A DNA stretch of 64,000 bases from Bacillota bacterium (GCA_028683955.1 JAQUGR010000001.1:124001-188000); one strand, 5' to 3'. Shown: positions 44,113 through 53,519, numbered from the stretch's first letter. Notes: generated by a model from the sequence alone, not told the origin. Numbers and translations: made by a program.

Positions 44113-44484
44113 ATGACTAAAAAAAGAGGAATTTACTATTGTTCTGATTGCAAAGTAACATTAGAGGCATTATCAGATGGAACAGATGTTAAATGTTGTG
44201 GTAATGATATGGAGTTGCTTATAGAAAATGACAAAGAAGCTTCATTGGAAAAACATATACCTATAATTGAAAAAATTGACGGTGGGTTTAAAGTGACCGT
44301 AGGTAGCGTTTTACATCCTATGGAAGAAGCTCATTATATTCAGTGGATTGAATTAAATGAAGGGGATAAAGCTCAAATTAAATTTATGTCTCCTGGTCAA
44401 CAACCAATAGCTGATTTCAAAACTGATGCAACTGAAGTTACGGCTAGAGAGTTTTGTAATATTCATGGATTATGGAAATCATAA
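44113..44484 (+). CDS. dfx: Desulfoferrodoxin (superoxide reductase, 2Fe type)
   Basis: A 123-residue enzyme reducing superoxide to peroxide without oxygen release. ATG 44113 is chosen because GGAGGA at 44100-44105 precedes it. The N-terminal desulforedoxin domain has YYCSDC and KCCG; the catalytic domain has EKHIP, VLHPM, EAHYIQW and FCNIHGLW, giving the four-His one-Cys iron site. It follows perR by 23 bases and should be induced with it. Confidence 0.94.
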   Translation: MTKKRGIYYCSDCKVTLEALSDGTDVKCCGNDMELLIENDKEASLEKHIPIIEKIDGGFKVTVGSVLHPMEEAHYIQWIELNEGDKAQIKFMSPGQQPIADFKTDATEVTAREFCNIHGLWKS

Positions 44485-44505
44485 TTAAAAGTATATATAT
44501 TATTT

Positions 44506-44540
44506 ACAAAAGACTCATTTATGAGTCTTTTGTTTTTTTA
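44506..44540 (+). terminator. perR-dfx terminator
   Basis: ACAAAAGACTCAT / ATGAGTCTTTTGT with loop TT, followed by seven T. Confidence 0.88.
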
Positions 44541-44661
44541 TCGTTAAAATTAATATATAATTTAAGTTATAACTAATAAATATACATTGTAGGGATGCTA
44601 ATAAAGTAATATAATAATAGTTAGTATACATAATATTATATTTAATCTAGGAAGTGAGAAT

Positions 44662-46098
44662 ATGGAAATTTTCAGAATACTCTTTATAATAACACTTGTA
44701 CTTTATGTTTTATTTGTTTTATCTTTTATCTTTTTAGAAAAAAGAAAAGAGAATAGTTTGATTTCATGGTTACTTGTTTTCATTATATTTCCTTTTATCG
44801 GATTTTTAATATACTTGATTTTCGGAAGAGATATGAGTAAGAAAAAAGTGTTCAAATTGTTCAAAACAGAAGAAAATTTAATGGAAGAAATCAAGCATAA
44901 AGCCGAACATATATACTACATGAAAAAAAGTAATTTATATAGAGTACTTAAAGAGAGTATAGAATCTATGGAACTTACTTCTAGAATGTCAGAAACTGGT
45001 GTGCATTTTAATAATAAAGTTGAAGTTTTCACTGATGGGAAAAAAAAGTTTGATAAACTAATAGAAGATATTAAAAATGCAGAGAATGAGATTCATATAC
45101 TTTATTTTATTTATAAAAAGGATGAATTAGGTAAAAAAATAAGAGACTTACTTATTGAAAAGGCTGAACAGGGTGTGAAGGTACGCTTATTATTAGATCA
45201 TTTTGGATCTTTTAATTCAGGTGGAAGTTTTTTTAAGAAATTGAAAGATGCAGGAGGCAAAGTTTCATTTTCATTCCCTTTATCTTTTAAAAATTTTCAG
45301 TTAAACAATAGAAATCATAGAAAAATAGTAATTATTGATAGAAAAATTGCTTATATAGGTGGATTTAATATTGGAGATGAATACTTAGGTGACAATCCTA
45401 AGAGTGGTTACTGGCGTGATACTCATATTAGGATACAAGGTCCTGGAATTATAGATTTACAAGTTAGATTTTTTTTAGACTGGAGAAATGCTGGTAATGA
45501 TGATATAGTAATTGAAAAAAATCTATTTCTTGAAAATAATATAACGGGGACTGTACCAATACAAATATTGTCAAGTGGTCCGGATTCACAGTTAGAAAAA
45601 ATAAAATTAGCTTATATAGAAATGATAAATAATGCTAAAGACTTTATATTTATTCAAACACCTTATTTTGTTCCTGATGAAACTTTTGTTGATGCAATAA
45701 GACTAGCACTAATAAAAGGCGTTGACGTAAGAATAATGATACCCAATAAACAAGATCATATATTTGTTTATTGGGCTACATATTCATACATTGGAGATTT
45801 ATTGCCATTAGGATTAAAGGCATATACTTATGAAAATGGGTTTTTACATGCTAAAACTATATTGGTAGACAATAAAATAGCTAGTATAGGAAGTGCTAAT
45901 TTTGATAAAAGAAGTTTTAAATTGAGTTTTGAATGTAATGCCTTTTTATATGGAAGGAAATTTGGAGAAGAGATGAAAGCGATTTTTATTGAGGATATGA
46001 AATTTTGTGAACAATTAACTTTAGAAAAATACAATAAAAGATCATTATCAATTAGAATTAAAGAACCTATTAGTAGGATTATATCACCGATATTATGA
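44662..46098 (+). CDS. cls: Cardiolipin synthase
   Basis: A 478-residue phospholipase D-type enzyme. Two N-terminal membrane helices (residues about 5-55) are followed by two HxKxxxxD motifs: NHRKIVIIDRKIAYIGG (about 217-233) and HAKTILVDNKIASIGSANFD (about 395-415). It joins two phosphatidylglycerols to make cardiolipin. Its stop overlaps the next start by ATGA. Confidence 0.94.
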   Translation: MEIFRILFIITLVLYVLFVLSFIFLEKRKENSLISWLLVFIIFPFIGFLIYLIFGRDMSKKKVFKLFKTEENLMEEIKHKAEHIYYMKKSNLYRVLKESIESMELTSRMSETGVHFNNKVEVFTDGKKKFDKLIEDIKNAENEIHILYFIYKKDELGKKIRDLLIEKAEQGVKVRLLLDHFGSFNSGGSFFKKLKDAGGKVSFSFPLSFKNFQLNNRNHRKIVIIDRKIAYIGGFNIGDEYLGDNPKSGYWRDTHIRIQGPGIIDLQVRFFLDWRNAGNDDIVIEKNLFLENNITGTVPIQILSSGPDSQLEKIKLAYIEMINNAKDFIFIQTPYFVPDETFVDAIRLALIKGVDVRIMIPNKQDHIFVYWATYSYIGDLLPLGLKAYTYENGFLHAKTILVDNKIASIGSANFDKRSFKLSFECNAFLYGRKFGEEMKAIFIEDMKFCEQLTLEKYNKRSLSIRIKEPISRIISPIL

Positions 46099-46502
46099 TT
46101 TTAGTTATTTGGTTTTTAGTTATTTTTATTATTTTTATTGATTTACTGTATAATAGAATTTCAAATTTAATGAATATTTTACTTCTATTATCCTCTATTA
46201 TATTTATTATTAGTTATAATCTTTATAATAATGTGCTTGGTGCAATTGTAGGTTTATTTTTATTTTCATTAGTTTATTTACTTACATTTGGGAAATTAGG
46301 AGAAGGGGATATTAAACTAATTATATCATTTGGTTTGATTGTTGGATTTCCGAAAATATTATTTCTTATATTTAGTGCTTCGTGTTTTAGTTTAGGAATA
46401 TTTATATTTAATAAAAAAAGAAAGGTGCAAATATTACCATTTGCGCCTTTCTTATCTATATCATTCTTAACTATTTTATTATTACAAGGTACTTCTTACT
46501 AA
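46095..46502 (+). CDS. A24 prepilin peptidase-like protein (CpaA/TadV type)
   Basis: A 135-residue, almost fully hydrophobic protein. The two aspartyl-protease motifs of family A24 are present: FIDLLYNRISN (Asp16) and GEGDIKL (Asp72). There is no N-terminal methylase domain, as in CpaA/TadV. It starts inside cls and its 3' end overlaps the convergent gene at 46482 by 21 bases. No pilin gene is near, so its substrate is unknown. Confidence 0.8.
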   Translation: MILVIWFLVIFIIFIDLLYNRISNLMNILLLLSSIIFIISYNLYNNVLGAIVGLFLFSLVYLLTFGKLGEGDIKLIISFGLIVGFPKILFLIFSASCFSLGIFIFNKKRKVQILPFAPFLSISFLTILLLQGTSY

Positions 46503-46982
46503 TTTACCTTCTTTATCTTGAACTGCTTTGACAATTTTAGCAATCTTTTTTGTGCCTTCAGCATCTTTAGTACATTCAATTAATTGATAAGTTTTTGCTG
46601 CTTCTTTATTTGTTTTATAAACGTCACTTAATAATTTCATTACTGAAAAGCTGTGATCAGCATCTTTAATTGTTATTATACTAACCTTTTCATTTGAAAG
46701 TATATTTAATAAAAGTGATGGATAATCCACCTCTTTTAAGTCACCGATTAAATAGTAACTTGCTAAATCATCATTAAGGTCATTTTCTATATTTCTAACA
46801 GGTTTTAATTTACCAACGCCTTGAGCAACAGCTCCAAGTGTAGCTAATAATGGAAGAATACCATGTCCTCGATGTCCTGATATAATAATATTATCCTTAT
46901 TGGATATTGCAGTTTCAAGATATTCTGCTTGTGTTTCTGTCATAAATTGTTGATCAACCAATTTTTTTATCATTTGATTCAT
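46482..46982 (-). CDS. Degenerate GspE/CpaF-like secretion ATPase domain
   Basis: A 166-residue protein. Its layout follows CpaF-type ATPases: FMTETQAEYLETAISNKDN then IIISG (residues 31-35), a later IGDLKEVDYPSLLLNIL where CpaF has GEVRG, and ITIKDADHSFSVMKLL where CpaF has LHANS. The Walker A position reads SGHRGHGILPL instead of GxxGxGKT, so nucleotide binding is probably lost. Family tie is my inference from pattern. It is convergent with an A24 prepilin-peptidase gene, a striking pairing. Confidence 0.62.
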   Translation of the reverse strand: MNQMIKKLVDQQFMTETQAEYLETAISNKDNIIISGHRGHGILPLLATLGAVAQGVGKLKPVRNIENDLNDDLASYYLIGDLKEVDYPSLLLNILSNEKVSIITIKDADHSFSVMKLLSDVYKTNKEAAKTYQLIECTKDAEGTKKIAKIVKAVQDKEGKLVRSTL

Positions 46983-47186
46983 AATTTAGCCTCCCCTAAT
47001 TTTATTCCCAAATAATTATAACATAAAAGTAAGTATTGTGTAATTGAATTGTTGAGAAAATTATTTAATTATTGGATTGTGAAAATTGGCTGAAATTTAA
47101 GTGGAATGTTTATTGGACTGTTGAAATTATATTGCAAGTAATATATAATTAAGTTAGACCAAATCTATATAAGAAGGAGCGGGCAG

Positions 47187-47378
47187 ATGAAGAAGGAGAA
47201 AATCAAAGAAAAAAGATTGAAAATGGGTTTTTCTCAGGAAAGTCTTGCTAGAAAAATTGGTGTCACTAGACAGACTATTAATTTGATAGAAGCTGGCAAG
47301 TACAACCCAAGTTTAAAGATTTGCAAAGGCATTGCAAGAGAGTTAAATGCTACTTTAGACGAATTATTTGGAGATTAA
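47187..47378 (+). CDS. Small Xre-family regulator
   Basis: A 63-residue protein that is almost only a helix-turn-helix (FSQESLARKIGVTRQTINLIE, split here by family motif into SQESLARKIG and VTRQTINLIE). Such stand-alone Xre proteins usually control one nearby gene or operon. It has AAGGAGCGGG upstream and shares a bidirectional terminator with the convergent pair at 47454-49611; target unknown. Confidence 0.88.
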   Translation: MKKEKIKEKRLKMGFSQESLARKIGVTRQTINLIEAGKYNPSLKICKGIARELNATLDELFGD

Positions 47379-47393
47379 TTTAAACTAATTAAA

Positions 47394-47432
47394 CAGTAAA
47401 AAGGATGAAGATTATCTTCATCCTTTTTACTG
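47394..47432. terminator. Bidirectional terminator
   Basis: A perfect 18-bp stem (CAGTAAAAAGGATGAAGA and complement, loop TTA) between convergent genes, with T runs built into both arms. Confidence 0.85.
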
Positions 47433-47453
47433 TTCATATAAATTTTAAGGAGT

Positions 47454-48212
47454 CTAAATTGCATAAGCAATCAAAATCTCATTAACTTTTTCTTCCAAAA
47501 CTAAATAATCTATTGTTGGTAAGTCTAATAAAGTTATTTGAATCAATTTATTAAATTCTTCCAATGCTGAAATACAATTAATTCGAACTAATGTATTTGC
47601 GAGTAGTGTAATATATTGAAAAGGAGCTTTTTTTAAATTTAGATAACTAACCGCTTGAGTCTTAATGCTTTCTAAGTCATTTTTTTCCTCTAAATCTTTA
47701 GCAAGCTCAATTTTAATATCTTGTTGGTCGATAATTTGCTGTAATGAACTAAGAGATTCTAAATATGATCTTATAAAATAGTAAATTGCACTTCCATATT
47801 CTTTTTTTCTTTCTTGAAATAAGGCCATTACGTTAGTTATTTTGGATTCCATATAGAATAGTTCAGCTAAAGTAATAGTACCTTCATTTTGATAACCATA
47901 GAAAAGTTGTTTTATTTTCAAAAACTCCATCCAACCAGAATATTCCTGACCAGCTAATTGTAAATACATTGGATATTTTAATAATAAATCAAGTCTTTTC
48001 TCTTTATTTTTATACATTTTTTCTTGGGCGATTTGGAGAACCTGCGCAGATGTAGTGTATTGTTTATTAATCTTCAATCTTTCAGCCTCTTGAATCAATT
48101 CATTAATACTCAAAGCGTGATAAAAGGAATTAAGCATCTCATTATTCTGAAAAACGCCCCTATGCTTCTCAGATACTTTTTGGTTTATTAATGGTTTGTT
48201 GTAAACTGCCAT
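47454..48212 (-). CDS. Helical hypothetical protein paired with ATPase
   Basis: A 252-residue protein I do not recognise. It is predicted mostly alpha-helical with a TPR-like rhythm (for example NKQYTTSAQVLQIAQEKMYK) and no membrane segment or catalytic motif. It starts 19 bases after the ATPase gene at 48232-49611, so the two form an operon. A partner or effector role for the ATPase is inferred only from this. Confidence 0.68.
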   Translation of the reverse strand: MAVYNKPLINQKVSEKHRGVFQNNEMLNSFYHALSINELIQEAERLKINKQYTTSAQVLQIAQEKMYKNKEKRLDLLLKYPMYLQLAGQEYSGWMEFLKIKQLFYGYQNEGTITLAELFYMESKITNVMALFQERKKEYGSAIYYFIRSYLESLSSLQQIIDQQDIKIELAKDLEEKNDLESIKTQAVSYLNLKKAPFQYITLLANTLVRINCISALEEFNKLIQITLLDLPTIDYLVLEEKVNEILIAYAI

Positions 48213-48231
48213 CAGATTCTCCTTTCTTTCC

Positions 48232-49611
48232 CTAAGTTAATACAATAAAATGAATGTTTTTATCTATTTTCTGAAGATTATTTAAATCTTCAGTGATATT
48301 GATATTGATGATAAAATAATAGTCAGTGCTAATTCTAGGGTTATTTGTGTAAACTGCCGTGAAATGTTTTACTTCATTAATTTCATCTAGAGTTGGGACT
48401 CTATTATAGAAACATTTTCCACTTAATATATGTTCATCATCGACAAATCCAAATATTGGTAATTCAAGTTTGTCATTCCAGGTATTGCCTATATGTTCAT
48501 AATTATTAGCTAGATTACCATTATAATTTTGAGTCTTTAAATTTTCTATTCCTATAGATTGAAATTCTTTTTCGATGTAATTAGTTAATGTTGGTGCTAT
48601 TTTTTTATCATAGAAATCATTGGTATCAAGTTTTTCTAATGTTGATAAATTTGGAACCATATAATAGAAGTAAAACTTGAAAAATGGTTCTTTGAATAGA
48701 TACATGCTCCTATGCATATTAGCTTTTTCTGAAGGTAATAATAAAGGAACCTTCCTATATAGAATGTTTAATTGGATTAAACTTTTTAAATAAACATTAA
48801 TTTTTGTTTTATCAAGATTCGTAATTTTAGCAATTTCTTTAATTGTGTCTGCTCCTGATGCAATAGCACTTAATATTGCAAAATATGTTGATGGTTCTCG
48901 TAAATCTTCCCTCATTAATAAGTTTATTTCTTGATGAAGGGAAGAGTATTTATTTACCACCAATTTATTTAGGTTATCTTTTAAACTATTATTGCAATCT
49001 AAAGCTTTTAAATATCTAGGTATTCCGCCTAAAATTGAATAATAAGCTATTTGATCTGACAATGAGAAATCGTGTAATAAACTTTGTGTTTCTAAAAATG
49101 AAAGAGAGTCTAATTTTATTGTAGAAGTCATTCGTCCAAAAAGTGGACTATCTTCCCCTAGTAACTCGCTTTCCATGTATGATAAGGAAGAGCCGGTTAA
49201 AACGAACATTAATTTTCCATTTTCATGATTTTGGTCCCAAACTTTTTGCATAACTGATAAAATTTCTTTATTATTTTGTGCTATATAAGGGAACTCATCT
49301 ATAATTAGAAGTATTTTTTTTGATTTACTTTCATTTATTAAAAAAAGAAATGCCTTTTCCCAATTATCAAAAGAAGATATAAATTCTTTCACAGGATTAT
49401 CTTCTAGAATTTCTTCTGAAAATAATTTAATTTGTTCTGAATCTATAGTTTCTCTGCTTACGTAAAAGAAATGAGTTTTGTCCTTTGCAAATTCTTTTAA
49501 CAATGCAGTTTTACCAAGTCTTCTTTTTCCATACACAACGATTAGCTGTGGAGTATCTTCAGCATATCTGGATTCCAATTCAATTAGTTCTTTTTCTCTA
49601 CCTATAAACAT
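48232..49611 (-). CDS. AAA ATPase of the archaeal-ATPase/DUF234 family
   Basis: A 459-residue STAND-like ATPase. Opening FIGREKELIELE, Walker A YGKRRLGKTALL (GKT at about residues 33-35), Walker B KILLIIDEFPYI (about 100-112), sensor-1 FVLTGSSLSYM, then a winged-helix part and a C-terminal DUF234-type nuclease-like region (FYDKKIAPTLTNYIEKEFQ; later Glu, Asp and Lys suggest but do not prove a PD-(D/E)XK core). The family is patchy in bacteria and archaea and often moves between genomes. Forms a two-gene unit with the helical protein. Confidence 0.85.
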   Translation of the reverse strand: MFIGREKELIELESRYAEDTPQLIVVYGKRRLGKTALLKEFAKDKTHFFYVSRETIDSEQIKLFSEEILEDNPVKEFISSFDNWEKAFLFLINESKSKKILLIIDEFPYIAQNNKEILSVMQKVWDQNHENGKLMFVLTGSSLSYMESELLGEDSPLFGRMTSTIKLDSLSFLETQSLLHDFSLSDQIAYYSILGGIPRYLKALDCNNSLKDNLNKLVVNKYSSLHQEINLLMREDLREPSTYFAILSAIASGADTIKEIAKITNLDKTKINVYLKSLIQLNILYRKVPLLLPSEKANMHRSMYLFKEPFFKFYFYYMVPNLSTLEKLDTNDFYDKKIAPTLTNYIEKEFQSIGIENLKTQNYNGNLANNYEHIGNTWNDKLELPIFGFVDDEHILSGKCFYNRVPTLDEINEVKHFTAVYTNNPRISTDYYFIININITEDLNNLQKIDKNIHFIVLT

Positions 49612-49806
49612 ATTAGTATATTCCTAACTTATATAATAAAGAGTAATATAAACGTAATAAGTATAAACTAGATTATATAAAATATTGTTGTATTGATTAT
49701 ATAATTTTTAATTTATTAAGTCAATGAATTTGTTTGAAAAAAGAGCGAAAAAAATATATAATGTAAAAGGTAAGTTAACAGATAGTTTAAAAGGAGTAGA
49801 ATATAT

Positions 49807-50919
49807 ATGTGGCAGTGTAAAGAATGTGGAAAAAAATACGATATTGAACCGATTTATTGTGATTTTTGTGGAGCCACAGAAAATTTCATTGAACCAGTTG
49901 ATATAGTTGAAACTGAAAATTTTTATGCAGGCGTAGAACAAAATTATCGAAAAAAAATAGAAAATAAAAATTTTGATGATTATGATCAAATGATCAAAGA
50001 TTTTTTAAATGATGAATATCAACCAGTATCCAGAAAGGTAAAAGAACCTTTTGAGGATGAAATGAAGGAAAAGGCTAAAGAAAAACTGCGTAAAAAAAGA
50101 CTTGAAAGTCTTGATAATGAATATTACGAGTCTATCCAAACAGTAGTTGGGTCAAAAAGTATTGAAAAAGATGATTACTACAAAGATTTGGAAGATTTAT
50201 TTAAGGATCCTATACAATCAGGTGATCAAACTACTTTTAACGGAATATTTAAAAAAGATGATACAATGGAAAATACTTTTTTAAATCCTAGAAACAGAAA
50301 GGGCAGGATTCCTGCTTCTAATAGAGAAGGAATTTCAAAACAAAAACCGAAAAAAAATATTCCATTACCAACGTTGAATTTTGGTAAAAAAAATATAGAT
50401 GGTGTAAACAGAGAAGTAAAAGATGAAAAAAAACTTATTAAAATAGTTGTTGGATTAGGTAGCGTTTTTATTTTAATGATTGTACTAATGGCCTTAGTTA
50501 TTGGAAATATAACTAAATCTAGTGATGAAAGTGGGAAATTACCAAGTGAAGCAACCATGCTAGGCTTTTTTAATAGTATAGAACAACTCGATGAAACAGA
50601 ATTTATGGATAACCCGACTATGATAAGTTTTATGGCTTATGAAGGAACCAATGAAGAAAAACAACTAATGTTGAAAACTATTTTCGCAATGGTTAAATCT
50701 GGAGATATGGAAGTGCTTGGTGTAGATGAAATAGAGCAAAAAGGTATAAACAGAGTTAAGGTTACCTTTAACATTTCGGGAGATCCATTGTACAAGGATA
50801 CATTTGATCAACTGTTGTTTAGAACTGTTGATAATAAGACATATCAATTAGATTTTACAGATTTTGTTACTCAATATACGATAGCAAATGAGGATAATAA
50901 AGTGGAAAGCAAAATATAA
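49807..50919 (+). CDS. Zinc-ribbon single-pass membrane protein
   Basis: A 370-residue protein. Residues 1-20 form a zinc ribbon (WQCKECGKKY and YCDFCGA). Residues about 30-210 are charged and low in complexity, one hydrophobic helix lies near 222-243 (VVGLGSVFILMIVLMALVI), and the last 120 residues form an external domain starting after a Ser/Asp linker. The outside part is like a small NTF2 or DUF-type sensor fold, though I cannot name it. This N-in, C-out layout suggests a regulator linking cytoplasm and surface. It precedes the DUF4914 gene by 20 bases. Confidence 0.75.
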   Translation: MWQCKECGKKYDIEPIYCDFCGATENFIEPVDIVETENFYAGVEQNYRKKIENKNFDDYDQMIKDFLNDEYQPVSRKVKEPFEDEMKEKAKEKLRKKRLESLDNEYYESIQTVVGSKSIEKDDYYKDLEDLFKDPIQSGDQTTFNGIFKKDDTMENTFLNPRNRKGRIPASNREGISKQKPKKNIPLPTLNFGKKNIDGVNREVKDEKKLIKIVVGLGSVFILMIVLMALVIGNITKSSDESGKLPSEATMLGFFNSIEQLDETEFMDNPTMISFMAYEGTNEEKQLMLKTIFAMVKSGDMEVLGVDEIEQKGINRVKVTFNISGDPLYKDTFDQLLFRTVDNKTYQLDFTDFVTQYTIANEDNKVESKI

Positions 50920-50939
50920 TATACGAAGGAGGATGTAAG

Positions 50940-52826
50940 GTGAAAGATATTTTAGAAAGAATTAAGGTGCCCAAAGAGGTGCTAGAAATATTTGAAGCTA
51001 CAAATGTGGTATGGGCAAATAGCAGGGAAGATTTATTTAAGTTTTCTTTAGGCATTGAAAGTGGATATAGGGATTATTATGAAGTTTATTATACAATTAA
51101 AGGTATTGGGAAAGTTGTAGAATGTACTGTAGCTAAATGTAAAAATGGATTAGCTATAAATTATACTGATTCATATATGAGAAGAAGAGATCCTGATTGT
51201 ATGGTTATTGCAGATGACAAACCAACAGATAAAGAAACTTTCCAAAATAGATTTAGTGAAAGTTTTGATGGTTTAAGAGGCGATACAATAAAATGGTTTA
51301 AAGAGTTGGATACTGTAATTGCTATGCCTTTCATGTCTGGAGGCAAGGAATTCGGTTATCCATCATTAGTTTTGGTTCCAGCTAATGCTGCGTTTTTTGC
51401 AGCTGCATTAGGGGATATTCAAGACTTTATCCCAAGAGATGAAGTGGAAAATGGGTTTGAACCGAAGGCTATAATGTATGTTGCTCCACCTTTTAGACAT
51501 ACATATTTTAAAGGTAAACAAGTAGTGGTTCATAATAGAAAAGGAGATTTCCATGAAATTTTCTCCTATAATTTATATCCAGGTCCAAGTGCGAAAAAAG
51601 GTGTTTATAGTGTATTGTTAGACTTTGGTGAAAAAGAAGACTGGAATACTTTGCATGCCTCTACAGTTAAAGTTACAACACCTTATGAAAATAGATATAA
51701 TATTATGCATGAAGGTGCATCAGGTGGTGGTAAAAGTGAAATGCTCGAAAACACACAAAGAGAAGCTGATGGAAGAGTATTATTAGGAGAAAGTATAATA
51801 GATGGGAATAGAATACATATTGATTTACTTGCTAACTCTGATGTTATACCAGTAACTGATGATATGGCTTTAGCTCATCCTAAATTACAACACTCAGATA
51901 AATTAACGGTTACAGATGCTGAATCTGGTTGGTTTTTAAGGGTTGATCATATTAAAGAATATGGTACAGAACGTGAATTGGAAAGAATGACTATTCATCC
52001 AAAAGCTCCAATGTTATTTTTTAATATTGACGCTTCGCCAAAATCTACAGCGTTGATTTGGGAACATATTATGGATGCTCCAGGCAAGCCATGTTCTAAT
52101 CCTAGAGTTATAGTTCCAAAGGGACAGTTTAATGCTAAAAAAGGCGAAGTCGTAGAAATAGACTTAAGAAGTTTTGGCTTAAGAACACCACCTACTACTA
52201 AAGATAAAGTTAGCTATGGAGTTGTTGGTATGTTTCATGTTTTGCCTCCTGCTATAGCTTGGCTTTGGAGATTGGTAGCACCTCGAGGTTTTGCTAATCC
52301 TAGCATAACTGATTCCGATAAAATGGAAAGTGAAGGTGTTGGGTCATATTGGCCTTTTGCAACTGGTAAAAGAGTCGATCAAGCTAATATACTTTTAAGA
52401 CAAATGCAAAAAACACCTGGCACAAGATATGTGTTGATTCCTAATCAATATATTGGTTGTTATAAAGTCGGTTTTAAAGCTGAACATTTATCTAGAGAAT
52501 ATTTATCTAGAAGAGGACAAGCTCCATTTAAAATTGAAGAGTTGAAGGATTTAGGTTCACCTGTTCTAGGATATGCTATGAAAAGCGTTAAGTTAGATGG
52601 TAAAGAGATACCATCTAGAATGTTGAATGTTGCAGAGCAAAGGTATGTTGGTGAAGACGCATTTAAGGAAGGTGCTGATATTTTAACTAATTTCTTTAAA
52701 CAAGAATTGGTGCAGTTTTTAACTCCTGAACTAGATGATTTAGGAAGAAGAATAATTGAAAGTTTCATAGCTGGAGCAACAATTGAAGAGTTAAATTCAA
52801 TTATGCCTGGAAGGTACATTCAATAG
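50940..52826 (+). CDS. DUF4914 protein with PEPCK-like P-loop
   Basis: A 628-residue protein matching DUF4914. It starts with GTG behind AAGGAGG. A P-loop-like HEGASGGGKSEML (about residues 257-269) resembles the kinase loop of ATP-dependent phosphoenolpyruvate carboxykinase (GxSGTGKT), and PVTDDMALAHP plus FFNIDASPKSTALIW follow where that family has metal and substrate loops. A nucleotide-dependent enzyme is likely; substrate unknown. It is 12 bases upstream of plsY, possibly in one transcript. Confidence 0.78.
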   Translation: MKDILERIKVPKEVLEIFEATNVVWANSREDLFKFSLGIESGYRDYYEVYYTIKGIGKVVECTVAKCKNGLAINYTDSYMRRRDPDCMVIADDKPTDKETFQNRFSESFDGLRGDTIKWFKELDTVIAMPFMSGGKEFGYPSLVLVPANAAFFAAALGDIQDFIPRDEVENGFEPKAIMYVAPPFRHTYFKGKQVVVHNRKGDFHEIFSYNLYPGPSAKKGVYSVLLDFGEKEDWNTLHASTVKVTTPYENRYNIMHEGASGGGKSEMLENTQREADGRVLLGESIIDGNRIHIDLLANSDVIPVTDDMALAHPKLQHSDKLTVTDAESGWFLRVDHIKEYGTERELERMTIHPKAPMLFFNIDASPKSTALIWEHIMDAPGKPCSNPRVIVPKGQFNAKKGEVVEIDLRSFGLRTPPTTKDKVSYGVVGMFHVLPPAIAWLWRLVAPRGFANPSITDSDKMESEGVGSYWPFATGKRVDQANILLRQMQKTPGTRYVLIPNQYIGCYKVGFKAEHLSREYLSRRGQAPFKIEELKDLGSPVLGYAMKSVKLDGKEIPSRMLNVAEQRYVGEDAFKEGADILTNFFKQELVQFLTPELDDLGRRIIESFIAGATIEELNSIMPGRYIQ

Positions 52827-52838
52827 TAAGGGAAAAGA

Positions 52839-53456
52839 ATGAATATAATTTTAAGTATTTTAATTGGTTATTTAATAGGCTCTATCCCATTCGCCTTGAT
52901 TTTTGGTAAAAAAATTGGGGGCATAGATGTAAGAAAGTATGGTAGTGGTAATCTTGGCGGTACTAATGTTATTAGACTTCTAGGAGTAAAAGTTGGTATA
53001 CCGGTGATTATTTGTGACATAGGTAAAGGTTTTTTAGCTGCTTTTTTAGGTGTTCTAATTGGAGGGCAACTATTAGGTTTGATAGCTGGAATATTTGCGG
53101 TATTAGGTCATCTATATCCAATATTTGCAGGTTTTAAAGGCGGCAAGGGAGCTGCAACTGGAGCTGGAGTGTTTTTCTTTTTAGCTCCTATGCAAATGTC
53201 TATTGCTGCATCAGTATTTGTATTGGTTTTAGTTATTTTTGGTTATGTATCTTTAGCTTCAATTTTGGGATCTGTAACTGGAATTATTTTATTTATTCTT
53301 CCAGAGTTTATTACAGGGATGAACATTTATTTTGGTGTAAGGCTTGGTGGTATTCTGATAGGAGCATTCGTTATTTACAAACATAGAAGTAATATAAAGA
53401 AGCTAGCAATTGGGGAAGAAAAAAGGACCTTATACAAAAAAAGAGATAATAAATAA
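52839..53456 (+). CDS. plsY: Acyl-phosphate:glycerol-3-phosphate acyltransferase
   Basis: A 205-residue membrane enzyme starting phospholipid synthesis. About five hydrophobic segments and three family motifs are visible: GSIPFALIFGKK, KYGSGNLGGTNVIRLLG and GHLYPIFAGFKGGKGAATG. The C-tail is basic. A terminator follows. Confidence 0.95.
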   Translation: MNIILSILIGYLIGSIPFALIFGKKIGGIDVRKYGSGNLGGTNVIRLLGVKVGIPVIICDIGKGFLAAFLGVLIGGQLLGLIAGIFAVLGHLYPIFAGFKGGKGAATGAGVFFFLAPMQMSIAASVFVLVLVIFGYVSLASILGSVTGIILFILPEFITGMNIYFGVRLGGILIGAFVIYKHRSNIKKLAIGEEKRTLYKKRDNK

Positions 53457-53465
53457 ATAAACATT

Positions 53466-53500
53466 AAAAAGGAGGGAATTCATAACGCCCTCCTTTTATT
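53466..53500 (+). terminator. plsY terminator
   Basis: AAAAGGAGGG (53467-53476) pairs with CCCTCCTTTT (53488-53497), then TATTATT. Confidence 0.8.
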
Positions 53501-53510
53501 ATTAAAGGTT

Positions 53511-53519
53511 TGGTATAAT
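53511..53519 (+). promoter_or_regulatory. Extended -10 promoter of grd operon
   Basis: TGGTATAAT (53511-53519) is an extended -10. It predicts a leader of about 170 bases before grdX, with a CTAGA...TTCTAG hairpin near 53619-53641 and no recognised riboswitch. Confidence 0.5.
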
